A program made the translations under genes and the position numbers. A stretch of 64,000 nt of DNA, taken from the NCBI GenBank assembly GCA_037074615.1, contig CM073537.1, positions 15,271,989-15,335,988 on the forward strand, given 5' to 3'. Positions 34,352-46,035 of this stretch are shown in pieces (positions within the stretch are counted from its first letter, which is position 1; every line of letters begins with the position of its first letter). Below the pieces are notes generated by a model. The model searched no databases, was not told the DNA's origin, and saw only the letters and a list, made by a program, of their open reading frames with translations. Source of the stretch: Leucaena leucocephala (Eukaryota; Streptophyta; Magnoliopsida; Fabales; Fabaceae).

Positions 34352-34953
34352 ATGGGGGTTAGATGGAACCGATTTGGATTATAGTTCAAAATATATATGA
34401 CGTTGATTTCTTTGTGGGAATTTTAAGTATGTTGGTCACTGAACAACGAAGGTGATTCCAACAATTTGTCTTCTTTCTTTGTTTTTTTATGTGCAAGCCA
34501 TTTGTTGTACTTTGATTAACAATCCCTTTGAAAAGCAAGGTTAGCTTGTTGGAATTCTGAGGTAGAATAACATTTGATCCTTACAGAGCTTTGATGAATT
34601 GGAATCCAAATGATGGTAACCCTTGCAAGTGGTTGGATGTTCATTGTATTGATAGTAAAGTTCAAATTCTGTAAGTTTCTCTTTAGTTTTCCTCATACAC
34701 AATCCACCAGAGCATAATTGTTACTTCACTTAAAGACAAATATTTGTAGTTGTACTTGTTCTTAATGTTGTATGAAAATTGTTTTTGATACTTATCATGT
34801 CTAATGCAATTAATCTTTTAAGAATAATATAGCACTTATTAATGCTTATAGGATATCTCTTCTTCTGATAATTTTTTGTAGTGACTTAAACTCCTTATCT
34901 TTGGAAGGGACATTCGGCCCAGAGCTTGGGAAACTTGGTCACTTAAAATATCT
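34352..34953 (+). pseudogene. LRR receptor-like kinase 5' fragment (MRH1/MDIS type)
   Basis: ATG at 34352 starts MGVRWNRFGL then stop, FKIYMTLISLWEF then stop, then CWSLNNEG, a signal-peptide-like exon ended by a GT donor near 34462. The next exon (about 34543-34670) gives SLLEF, TGA, then TFDPYRALMNWNPNDGNPC and VHCIDSKVQIL, which is an LRR N-terminal cap. After an intron the exon 34882-34953 (72 nt, the usual one-repeat LRR exon) gives DLNSLSLEGTFGPELGKLGH. These phrases match LRR-VI receptor-like kinases of the MRH1/MALE DISCOVERER group. At least three stop codons and a probable 1-nt deletion before SLLEF disable it. Nothing follows after this repeat: the remaining LRRs, membrane segment and kinase are absent. 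It lies inside the inverted-repeat element and so is probably a captured gene fragment with introns retained. Confidence 0.8.
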
Positions 34954-36619
34954 GTAAGTATCATTCAACTTGTTTTTGTTTATGTGTTCTTCAACAAAAT
35001 ACATGTTAAATGGAAGTTAGATAAAGCCAGTTGAGTTCTAAGTTGAAATATAGTGAAATATTTGAATTATGAAAGATAGATGATAAAATAAATACGACTT
35101 AATCAAAGTACTATCCCTTTCTCATCAATTTATTTTTTGTAAACTTCATATAGTGGATATGAGGTGCTATATATATATCTTGTGTCCAGAAATTAGTATA
35201 TGTGTCCTTTAGAAGTGTTCTTTTTTCTTTTGGCAGGTTCTGTCATTTCCATCATATTCAAGAAATCTGAAATAAAATTTAGATTTGTAGTTAGGTGTGA
35301 TTCTGAATTATTGAGTTTCTATTTTATTCTAAGATTACTTGACTTATGATACTATCAATGTAATTGTTCTTCTAATAGAAAGTTTTAGTATATTAACATT
35401 TTCCTAGTTCTTAGTTAAGTTTTATATGACTTACCTTGCATCAAGGATGCAAACATCAAATCAATCGCTTGCAGTAGTTTAACATTATGCTTTGTTTTTA
35501 CTTCTTTATCTTTCCACTCCCATCTTCTATGTGATGTGATTTCTAAGTGTGTATTGCCTCTTTCATCTAAATATGCAAAAAAATTGATATATCCTTTACT
35601 AATTTGTTACTTCAAAAATATGGTTAATTTTCTCTCAATTCAATCAACTTATTACTTGTGTTATTGGTAGAATGCTATGTAATATGAAGACTTAATCTTT
35701 CCATTAGAATTGACTTTTTGTTATTCATATATTATTAACTTATTCCATTGTCTTATTAGTTTAGTTGTTCATGTACTATCAAAACATATTTACTATCATG
35801 TAGTTGTTTTAATTTGTTATTCTCTATCCAACTACCTTTTTTATTGTTTGTTGGTAATCTTCCTTTATTTTTTTTAAATTATTAGATTTAAGACCTTGAA
35901 TTAAAAATTTTGGGTTCAAAAGGGCTTCCAATTTCTCTTAATGTCTCTAGAAATTATAGTAAATGATAAGGGAGTGAATTTCTATAAGGATGTCAGCATT
36001 TTCCTTTTCCTTATATGCTTACTCCACAGATGCAACAACTAACATAAAAACCTTCGAAAATATGAAGAGTGTATATTTATTTAGTCTTTCAGTTATTATT
36101 ATCTTTCTCCACTATTCCACTGTACAGCTTTAAAAATGTCACTTGTCGATTACTAAAGCTGTCTTATTTTTGTTTGTTTAGTTTAACTCTTCCCATCTTG
36201 TAACTCCAGTATGAACTAACATGTTAAGTATCTTTCATATAACCCCAATGTGCATGAACAAGTTATATGGATTTGTTGCTACACCTGTTTATGTAATTTA
36301 CTATGGAGTGGTTGTCTATGCAGAAGAGACTATAGGGTACATGTATTGATTGGTTGACAAAATAGGATTCAAATATAACACTTGACTATGATGACGAACA
36401 TGTTACAGAGTTTAGACGAAACCTATAGTGATAGCTAGTAAATCACGAGTTCAACTCAAGGCGAGAATTTGTTTTAAGCCTACTTTCACAAAGCGAGACC
36501 GCCATATTGAACAAATGATATTTTAATTTTTGTAATGCCCAACTTTTATAATATTACATTTTTGGAAAGTTCAGTCATTGACCAACTGATGTTCAAAGTT
36601 AGTCAATCACTTTTCAGTG
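34954..36619. other. Interior of the Pack-MULE-like element, unassigned
   Basis: T-rich, intron-like sequence. I looked for further LRR exons after 34954 and found none with the expected phase and wording. Confidence 0.45.
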
Positions 36620-37572
36620 TTCGTCTTATGTACTATTAAATTTTGTAATGACTACGACTACATTTTATAATGACTTTATACATATTTTTCCTTTCACATT
36701 TACAACAATGGAATTGTAACATATTGCCTTCGAGTTTATAACTTTAATAATAACATTTACAATTTTAACAATAACATTTACAACTGAAATTGTAACCTAT
36801 TGCTAATGGGATTTGCAACTCCTATAATGGCCTTTATAATTTATATAATAGGATTTGTAACTTCAACAATGGGATTTGTAACTCATGCAATGATATTTAT
36901 AACAGAAATTATAACCTATTGCTAATGGCATTTGCAACCGTCTAATGGGATTAGCAACTTAGACAATGGGATTTACAACTCCTGCAATGACATTTACAAC
37001 AGAAATTGCAACCTTTTGCTAATGGGATTTGTAATTACTGTAATGGGATTTACAGTTTCAACAATGAGATTTGTAACTTCAACAATAATATTTACAACTG
37101 AAATTGTAACCTATTGCTAATGAGATTTATAACTTCTGTAATAGCCTTTGTAACTCGTCTAATGGGATTTGTAACTTCAATAATAGGATTTGCAACTCTT
37201 GTAATGATATTTACAATTGAAATTGTAACATATTGTTAATGGCATTTACAACTCGTCTAAATTTATAATTTGAACAATGGGATCTGTAACTCCTGCAATG
37301 ATATTTACAACTGAAATTGTAACCTATTGTTAATGGGATTTGTAATTCCTATAATAGGATTTGTAACTTCAATAATGACATTTATAACTAAAATTGAAAC
37401 TTATTGCTAATGGGATTTGTAACTCTTGTAATAACATTTGTAACTTATATAATGGCATTTGCAACTCTTGCCATAACGTTAACAACTGAAATTGTAACAT
37501 ATTGCTAACGGGATTAATAACTCATGTAATAAGATTTACAACTTTAACAATGTGATTTAAAATTTTAACAAT
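36620..37572. repeat. Minisatellite, about 20-bp units in a about 98-bp higher-order array
   Basis: About 950 bp of variants of AATGGGATTTGTAACTCCTG. A longer phrase, ACTGAAATTGTAACCTATTG followed by CTAATGG, recurs near 36781, 36901, 36999, 37096, 37211, 37309, 37386 and 37483, with spacings mostly 97-120 bp. The 62-codon open frame at 36932-37120 is repeat-derived. Confidence 0.88.
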
Positions 37573-37802
37573 GACGTAGAAAAATAGAGCCTTTCAGAGG
37601 GAGAAGATGGTCAAACATCAAATTGTGTCAATTCTTCAGTTTCTAAAACCCAACCTTTCTCTCCCCTCTTACTAAATCTCTTAAATTTAAAAAACTTCCT
37701 TCATTCTCCAGATTTTGATCCCCTTCCTCATTCATTTTCTATTATTTATTTCTTCCACTAGTTTGCTTTAATTCAACTTTCCCATATTTTCTACTGTTTT
37801 TC

Positions 37803-38160
37803 TAGGAGGGGTGGGGGTATCGGTGGGGTTGATGAAGGAGACTAAGACTTTTTTTAGAAAAAAGGCTGCAAAATTTTTTTGGAAAAATTAGTTATTATAA
37901 TTTATGGAAAAAATTTTGTCCACCGATACTGCTGGGATTTGGTGGCTCTACGTCCAGGTGGTTCTGACGGAGAAAAGAGTAAAAGAATAATGGTTCATTC
38001 TTCACATTTATGACGTACTATACTCTTCATTTAGTCTAAGGTAATTTAATATTTTTATCTAAATTTATAAATAATAGATTGAGCCTTCTGCCTAATATAT
38101 CTTTTTAAATATTTAGATATCTAAATTATTATTTTAAAATTTACATGGATTTTTTTTATT
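37803..38160. repeat. Right terminal inverted repeat of the Pack-MULE-like element
   Basis: Reverse complement of 33430-33796, beginning TAGGAGGGGTGGGGGTATCG. Confidence 0.8.
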
Positions 38161-38984
38161 TTTTTTTAAAAAATCATTAAAAAGGTCCATAAATAGAGGG
38201 CCACATGTTAATGTTGCGAAAAATAATGAAATGATGTGATGTTGCGTATCGGTTTTCATCAATTGTCTTCAATCTCCATGTGCCTATATTAATATAAGGG
38301 TAGACGTGTGTCGAACACGACAACTGAAATAATTTTAGTAATACTATTAATATTTAAAAATATAATTAATATTTTAAAATATTTTTTTTGGATGTCATTA
38401 TTATTTTTTATTAATTTCTATTAGACTTCCGTCACACCCTCTCCACATAAACATTTTTTTTATTTACACATAATTATTTAAATTTAACTATAATTTATTT
38501 TTTATTAAAAAAGTCTCAAATGACAGATTGAAACGAGGAAGAGAAAAGGTTGGGGTTTAAAAATTTCAAGCCATCCTATGAATTTAAAATGATAGTTATA
38601 TAATTAAAAATTAATAAAATAATATTTTTATTTTAATCTTCTTAATATAATATTTTTTTATTTTATAATAGGCATTTAATTTTATAATTATCATTTTAAA
38701 GTTGTTAGTCAAGTTAACAATGTCAAATTTAAAAAATTAAAAATATATTTATTAAATTTAAGAGATTAAAATAAAATTTAATATAAATATAAAAAATTAA
38801 ATGTACACCTTAACTTTTAATTGATTTTATTTTATTTTTTAGAGATAAGTTAAATAAAAACGGTTGTTCACCCCAAATATCTTGCACATAGAGGAAGAAA
38901 TTCAAACACAAACAACAACACATAAATCATTTTGGGTCAAAACTTGAATTCCTACAAGTAGTTAATAGTTAATGGGTCATCTAG
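38161..38984. other. AT-rich intergenic DNA
   Basis: No feature recognised. Confidence 0.5.
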
Positions 38985-40270
38985 TGCCCGTTTAGATTAG
39001 CTTTTGATAATAGATTCTGAGAAAAATAGATTCTGGAGAATAGATTTTGGAGAGAATAGATTTTAGGGAAGAATAGATTTTGGGAAGAATAAGTGTTTGG
39101 ATAATTATTTGAAAATAATTCTTTAGAAGGTAAATTACTAAAAAGGGTATAATTTTATTAAAAGGAGGAGAGATGAGAGAGATAGAGAGCAAAGATGAGA
39201 GATAGTAAAAAAGATAGAAAAGAGAGGAAAGATAGTAGAATAATATAATTTATTTATTCTATTATATATTAAAAAAATGGCCATGATAAGGCGAGGTGAT
39301 TGGTGGAAGTGAGTGGTGGGTGGTGGAAATCGTGTGGGAGCGGAAAGGTATGAGGGGAATGATAAAATGCCAAAAATCACAGCTGCTGCATATTGTCCAA
39401 AACCATAGTTTTGGTGGATAAAACTATGGTTTTGGAAAAAAATTGATTTTGGGTATAAATTAGATGTTTGGCTGAAACTAGGGGTGTGCATGGGCAGGGC
39501 TGGGCAGGGCAGCCCCCCTGCCCGGTGCCCTGCCCGAAAAAAGTCTGGGCTGCATTTTGCAGCCCGATGCCCCGCCCTGCCCGATAAAAGCCCTAATCAT
39601 TTCGGGCTGGGCATGAGCGGGCTGGGCATGCCCAAATCGTGATACCTCGCTCATATTGTGGAAAAAAATCTGCAATCATGAACTTATAAAATAATATAAT
39701 ATATATGTCTTCAAGAGTTAAATAATATCTATAATCCACTAAGAATAAGGTAATAAAAAGATAATAATTAAAGTTTTGAAGTCTATTGCATATATAAAAA
39801 AGAAAGATTGAAATCTGTAGGGGTCGGATATCTGTAGCGGTATTGCAACATCAATAATTGAATGCTTGGCAAGTAAAACATATGAGCAACTTTGGTATCT
39901 ATGTAAATATAAGAGTTATGTTCAGTACTTTAAAAATGAGCAAGGAGAGTTGTCAACTAAAGTGAAAAGTGTAGAGTTACAAATAGAATAAGTTAAGAAA
40001 AAAAATAAGATTATAAATAAATAAAATAATAATATATATATAGGGCCGGGCCAAATGGGCAGGGCGGCATACTATGCCCAGTGCCCTGCCCTGCCCGACA
40101 TTTGGCCCGGCCCGGCCCTGCCCAAATATATTTTGGGCGACTTTTTCTGGGCCGGGCTGGACAATTTTTTACCGAGCTCGGGCGGGCGGACCGAGCTCTG
40201 GGCATTGTGCACACCCCTAGCTGAAACGTTGTAAAACCAAAACGGGCTCCTACTTGCGTTATCCAATTTT
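38985..40270. mobile_element. MITE-like repeat, TGTTTGGAT family (copy 2), interrupted by a hAT element
   Basis: The outer parts (about 38985-39478 and 40220-40270) form one copy of the 19240 family. Ends are AGTGCCCGTTTAGATTAG and (reversed) AGGAGCCCGTTTTGG. It is split by the hAT-type element at 39479-40219. The purine tract is at about 39165-39235. Confidence 0.65.
39479..40219. mobile_element. Non-autonomous hAT-type element (741 bp), nested
   Basis: Ends TAGGGGTGTGCA and the exact reverse complement TGCACACCCCTA are flanked by an exact 8-bp duplication GCTGAAAC (39471-39478, 40220-40227). Both subterminal 150 bp are strongly GC-rich with repeated GGGCAGGGC / GCCCTGCCC; the core is AT-rich. 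No transposase. Alanine/proline/arginine-rich ORFs at 39478-39675 and 40011-40277 are products of the GC-rich ends. Confidence 0.93.
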
Positions 40271-42659
40271 TGGTCATAAAATGTAATTTTGTCGGGCTCC
40301 TTTCAAATTAAGATTTTGTTTTGGGGTCCATAAGTAGTTGATGCCATAAGGTCCCTTTGCAAATTAGAGGTTCATCATTTTATTGTGAGTCGGTTGCGAC
40401 TTGAAAGAATTTTATATTTTAAATTGTTTACTATGTTTTTCCCTCAATATTCAGTAATCGATATTGTCAAATATAAATAACATGCAAAATTCTTAACCTA
40501 AGTTTTTCTGTTCCGAAATTCAAATCATTAATCTTGAAGGGCACATTTGATTTGTTATCCGCTATAAAAAAATTATCTTTATTTACACAAATTTAAACAA
40601 TAAATTGTTGACATTAAATTTTATCATTATTCAAAAATTTTAAAAGCGGATTTAGAGAGTAATTGTCACCTAAAATGTGATTGTAACTTCTATCATAATA
40701 CAATTTTAAAAGTCACTATACCACACAAAATTATTATGCTCTCTTTGTAAAAAGAAAATTTACACGAATGATCAGCCGATTATAATATTAAAATATATTA
40801 ATTTATTATATTTTAATTAAAAAAAATTTATACGATATAATATTTGTAGAGTAGGGAAACATATGTTTTAGAAATCTCGGTTGAATCCCACTTATATAAA
40901 TTAGGTTATTAGTGTTTATCCTATTCAAATGAGAAAGTTTACATGACATCATATGGTAAGTTTGTGTTGGCTTTGCCACGTAGGAACATGGTTTGTTAAG
41001 CTAAAAAAACAAACAAAACAATGCGTATAGTAGTTTCGTTCCTTAATCCAACAAACTATACATATAAACGTGTATGGCAAGTAATTGGATGACGATGTTT
41101 ACGTAACTCACCAACTGGTAATGATAAAATTTCCCCATTTATAGGAGTTGGTCTAATTTCCCACGACAAATTAAGTAACATTATTAAACAATTAGTACTA
41201 ATAATAATTATTAATAATAAAATTCGAAGCTCCAGAATCGTCTCAGGTTTCCATTTAAAATCACTTTTTCACTTTTCCTGACTCAAAAGGTCGTGTCTTT
41301 CTTTCTTTTTTGGAAGAAAGAAAACTTGTCTTATCTTATCTCATATATCAAAACGCGTATGATGAATTGTCGTTTTGTGCCTTATTGTTTTTCCATTATC
41401 TTCTTCTTTTGGAACATCATCATAATTATGACTCATCTTCTTAAAAAGCACAGAAAAGGGTGAAAACCGCGTATGATATTGTTGCGCATCTTCCTACATT
41501 AATAAGCTTAATTATGTTTGTTTCCTTCTTTGTTCTTTTTATTAACCAATCTCTTTAGAGAATGAATTAAATAAAGCACTAACTCACATATTCTCATCGT
41601 CCCACTTATCCATTTTACAATATATTTTTAATTAATTTATATATATCAATACAAAAATTAAAATTATTAAATTTATTATAAAAATTTAAATAATTGTTAA
41701 TATCGCCTTTATTAATTATACCAAAAACTCTATCGTATCTTTATTGAATATGAATATATATAGAAAAATTTAATACTCACTAAAATTATTAAAATATCTT
41801 ATAAAACGTATTAAAAATACTCTCTACTTAGTTAATAAAATATTTTTTTTTAATTTTAAATATAAGAGTTAATAGATAAATTTATTTTTATCTTAAATAT
41901 AATATATCAATCTATTTTATTTTTTAATTTTATAATTTTTTTAAAAAAATCTATTGATTATACACATATTAAGAAAAAATTTCATTAAGAGAATAATTTT
42001 CAATTCAAATAATTAAAAACAATACTTTTAAAAAATAAACACAATTTTTAAATAGATAACTAATTAATTAATCTTTTTAAATTTTATGAATTAGTTATCT
42101 AATTCATAATTAGAGTAGAATTTATTGGAAAGATGAAAGCTTAACTTTTCATGAAAATTTGAGAAGCAATTTTTGGAGTAGAACATTTTGGTAATTGTGC
42201 TTTCCGAATATTTTCTATTAATTTCTAAAATACTTTTTATAATTAAACATCTTAAGCCCATAATAAGGATATTTATATAATTAATATTAAAAATGAAATT
42301 AAAAATTTCAAGAAAGGAAATATTAAATAAGAAGGGGAGTTAAACCTCCTAAGAATTTAATTTTCTAAAAAAAGTATAGTTTGTGGGAATTAACTCTTGG
42401 GGAAGTACGAGAAGTGAAACTGATGAGCGATCCCAAAATTCTTTAAAGTTTCAAAGATTGTTAACTTCGCTTATAAGCAACTGAATCAAACAAATAACCA
42501 ATTAACACGTGTAAGACGTCATTTCTATATATAAACCTAATATTTGACATTATCAAAATTAGGCTTAAACGTGGGCTCTAAATAGTTTATATTTATAATT
42601 TTTTAAATTATTTGTCCATATCATACTATTAGTTTACCTATTAATCCACTGATAAAAGA
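40271..42659. other. AT-rich intergenic DNA
   Basis: No gene or element ends recognised over about 2.4 kb. Confidence 0.5.
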
Positions 42660-42890
42660 GTAAGATATACAACTATTTAGAACGTATTCGATTATTAAGA
42701 AATATTATTTTGTTATAGTTTTAGTTGCGACGTTTAGAGAGACATCCTAATTCTTGAGTGCCTAAATTTATGCCTGAGGGTAATAGACGGCTCATGCTGC
42801 CCGACATTAGTATCGCCTAAGAGGAAAGGAGATTTTGCCTTACTTTTATATCATGGTGAGCCCAACCTATTTCTAAAAATTTTTATAAAA
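42660..42890 (+). repeat. Dispersed repeat family Y, copy 4
   Basis: Same orientation as copy 3. Phrases TTGCGACGTTTAGAGAGACA, GCCTGAGGGTAATAGACGGC and TTGCCTTACTTTTATATCAT are followed by TTTTTATAAAAAAAAAG. Confidence 0.72.
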
Positions 42891-44194
42891 AAAAAGTTTA
42901 CCTATTAATTATTTTAATGAATAGTTTAGCTTGAGAGATCAAGATTTAGACAAGGAATAATCAAGAAATTGAGAAATGCAAGGGTAATAGAAATTTATTA
43001 GGATGTGGGAATGAAGACTTTAAGAGAAATTTTAATGATAGTTTTGATATGATTTGCAATATAAGCTTCTTTGATAATGCACTAATGATGAAAATTAGAT
43101 TAATTAAAATTAGGTCAATTACCAACCGATCCATCTTTAAATTTTTAGTGAATGATTAAGTTGTAACTACTATTTTCTTATATGTTAAATGTTATGAAAA
43201 ATAAAAGAAGCATATGATAATAACTAACAATAATTAAAAAACTATATAGCAAGGAAAAGATAATTGGAGGGAAGAGAAATATAAGAGAATATTTCTCTGC
43301 CAATTAAACAATAAATACTCTTATTACTAGTGAAATATTCTTCATACGATTTAATTTAGGGTAAATTTTGATTATAAAAATAAAAAATTATTTTATTTTG
43401 TCATTTTTTACAACTGATTTATCTAAATTATGAATTAGTATATAATTTAATAATTTATTTATCTTTTTAATATATTTAAATTAAATAAATAATTTTTTAT
43501 TAAATATTAAGTCTAATCATTCATTACAAGTGTACGGTATAAATTTACAATGCAGGTGAGGTGGATGGATGCATACAAGAAAAATATATGCTAATAAATA
43601 ATTTAGTTAAAAAAAAAAAAGCATTCCTTTCTTGACCAACTACCAAAGAGTGGCACTAAAACTCCCAAATGCTCCCAAATTTACTTTTTCTTGGTTTCAC
43701 ACCCACCCAAAAGTTCAATAGATTCTCTGGATATTCCACTATAAAATAATGTAATTGGAATGGGTGTCTTATCCAGTCAATAGTAATGAAGAAAGTGGTG
43801 GGGTTTCCATGTTTCATGGTTAGTTTCTAAGAATTTAATATGTCTTTATCCAATCCCATTCCCATGCCTAACTGGCCCCACCACTCCAACTGATTCTTAA
43901 CGATCAACTACCATTCCCACTTTGACTCTTGACTACCGACTTTGAAATACCTGTTTTTAGTATTATTATTATTATTATTTTGAGAAATATAATTCAAACC
44001 ATCATTCTTGCTTTTTTATATTTCAACTTGCAGCATATTTCTCTCTCTAATTAGACCAAATTAAGGGTGATAAATTCTACTCAAATCACGCGCATTTCAC
44101 TCTCAAACTTTTTAAGACTGTTGTTTGAATAATGGTTGGCTTCTCTACATATTATTAATTATTTTGACGCTTTAGAGGATATTTATGGGTTAAT
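42891..44194. other. AT-rich intergenic DNA
   Basis: No feature recognised beyond a short (ATT)n run near 43965-43979. Confidence 0.5.
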
Positions 44195-44490
44195 TACGAT
44201 TATATTTTCTATTAATTTTTTGGGCCAATTTTTTCTATTAAAATATGTTGTATTGTTCTTTTTACAAGAGATAATAGTATATATTTCCATTAAAATAAAC
44301 ATAAAAAGATACAAAACTCAAAAGTGTGGGTAAAAAAAAAAATAAAGCCTTGAAAAGTTTACAACCAAACAAACCACACCATCACTATAAAAAAAAAATC
44401 AATAAAATTTGAATACTAGGAAGTATCCTTATTAAAAAGATTTTAATCTTAACGTTAAGTGTCTAATAGAGATTAGGTCGAAGTCCAAAA
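44195..44490. repeat. Local direct duplication, copy 1
   Basis: About 290 bp repeated at 45765-46035. Shared phrases include TTTTACAAGAGATAATAGTA, AAAAAGATACAAAACTCAAA and GATTAGGTCGAAGTCCA. Not a gene. Confidence 0.8.
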
Positions 44491-45764
44491 TGATTTGGCA
44501 ACATTATGTATTCATACAAAAAAAAAAAATCAACAAAACACAAACTTCTCCTCACCCAGCAGAAGCTAGGAAAGGGATACAAAGATGAGAAAAAAAAACT
44601 CCTACCACCCCAAAAAGATTATACAAATAGAGAGGGTGGGACTCGCATAGAGGTGAGAGGTATCTCTTTAAAAAATATGTTATAGTTTTTTTTTATATAA
44701 AAATATTTTAGACAAATTAAGTTCTAAGAATTTATCATGGTCCCGGCCTACCTTTTAGTTTAAAAAATATTTATAAATATATTTATAGATCGCATTATTA
44801 AAATTTTTAAATTGATAATAAAATTTAAAATCATAATATAATAAGTTGTGAGCTAACTTTTTATTAACTAAATAAATTTTTGTCGGCATAAAATATGTTA
44901 TATTTGATTTGTAAAGAATGAGATAGAGATTATTTTAGAGTGAGTTTTTAATATGATAAAACTTTTACTCGGTTCTAATTATAATATCGTATTAGTTTTT
45001 TTTAGAGATTAATAAAACTAAATAAATTACTTAATTATAGTATATGTTATATAATATTTTTAAAATGAATAATTTATAAGCTAAATAAATTAATTTGATA
45101 AAAAAAATAAAAAATAAATACATTAAAGTGATTCATTTAATTTTTTAATTTTTCTAAAAAAAATTAATAAAATTTTATAATTAGGATAGCAAGTAATAAT
45201 ACGGTTGTTCTATGGGTTTGGAATGTCTGCTGTAACTTTTCATACCTCCTCTCTACATCATCTTACAATTGGGTTTATAACTAGGGTTAATTTCTATTTT
45301 CTAAATTATTATGAGAAGTTGTTTGTGAGGATATACAGGAAATAAAATAAAAAAAAAAATGCTAGACTCTAGACATTTTGAGAAAAGTAAAGCGGTGGGG
45401 ACTGCCTTATCCATTTGCTCCTTCGTGGCACCTTCCCTTAGTAACTGTTCAGGTCTGTTAGTTTGTTATTTTTGTTTAACAAACTAAATTTATATTTAGA
45501 TATTAAATACATAATCACTTCCGTACAAAATCTAATTTATATCCCACATCATTCTTCCATTATAATATTCACCTATCATTAATTAAATTTAAATAAAAAA
45601 TATATCTTTACTCCTTTAATTTTATATAAAATTTTAATTTAGTCTATTAATTTTATAAATTTTTTTAATCTTTTAATCCTGATACTATTAACAAAAAGAT
45701 GCTAATATATCAATCAGTATCACTATAAAGTATAAAATTTATTAAAAAATTATACTATTAATTA
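44491..45764. other. AT-rich spacer between the duplicated segments
   Basis: No gene or element recognised. Confidence 0.5.
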
Positions 45765-46035
45765 CGATCATATTTTCTATTAAGTTTTTTGGCCAAATTT
45801 TTCTATTAAAATATTTTGTATTGTTCTTTTTGCAAGAGATAATAGTATATATTTCTATTAAAATAAATATAAAAAGATACAAAACTCAAAGTACGTGTAA
45901 AAAAAATAGTTTTGAAAAATTTATAAACAAATAAATAAAAAAATTAATGAAATTTAAATATTAAAAAGCACAGTTATTAAAAGAACTTTAATTTTAATGT
46001 TCAGTGCCCAACAAAGATTAGGTCGAAGTCCAATA
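45765..46035. repeat. Local direct duplication, copy 2
   Basis: Direct repeat of 44195-44490 with about 10-15% visible differences and small indels. Confidence 0.8.

Larger units (their letters stand above)
33430..38160. mobile_element. Pack-MULE-like element with long terminal inverted repeats
   Basis: The outer about 365 bp on each side (about 33430-33796 and 37803-38160) are reverse complements of each other: ACTAAATGAAGAGTATAGTA, CGTCAGAATCACCTGGACG, CCACCAAATCTCAACAGTAT and TCAACCCCACCGATACCCC reappear inverted on the right with scattered differences. Long inverted repeats are characteristic of Mutator-like elements. I cannot fix the exact ends or a 9-bp target duplication because the borders are A/T homopolymer. 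The inside carries an LRR-receptor-kinase 5' fragment and a minisatellite, and no transposase. An alternative is an unrelated inverted duplication around an old pseudogene. Confidence 0.75.

Noticed and set aside
36932..37120. 62-codon plus frame
   Set aside because: Translation of a minisatellite.
39478..40277. Three Ala/Pro/Arg-rich minus frames
   Set aside because: Created by the GC-rich ends of a hAT-type element.
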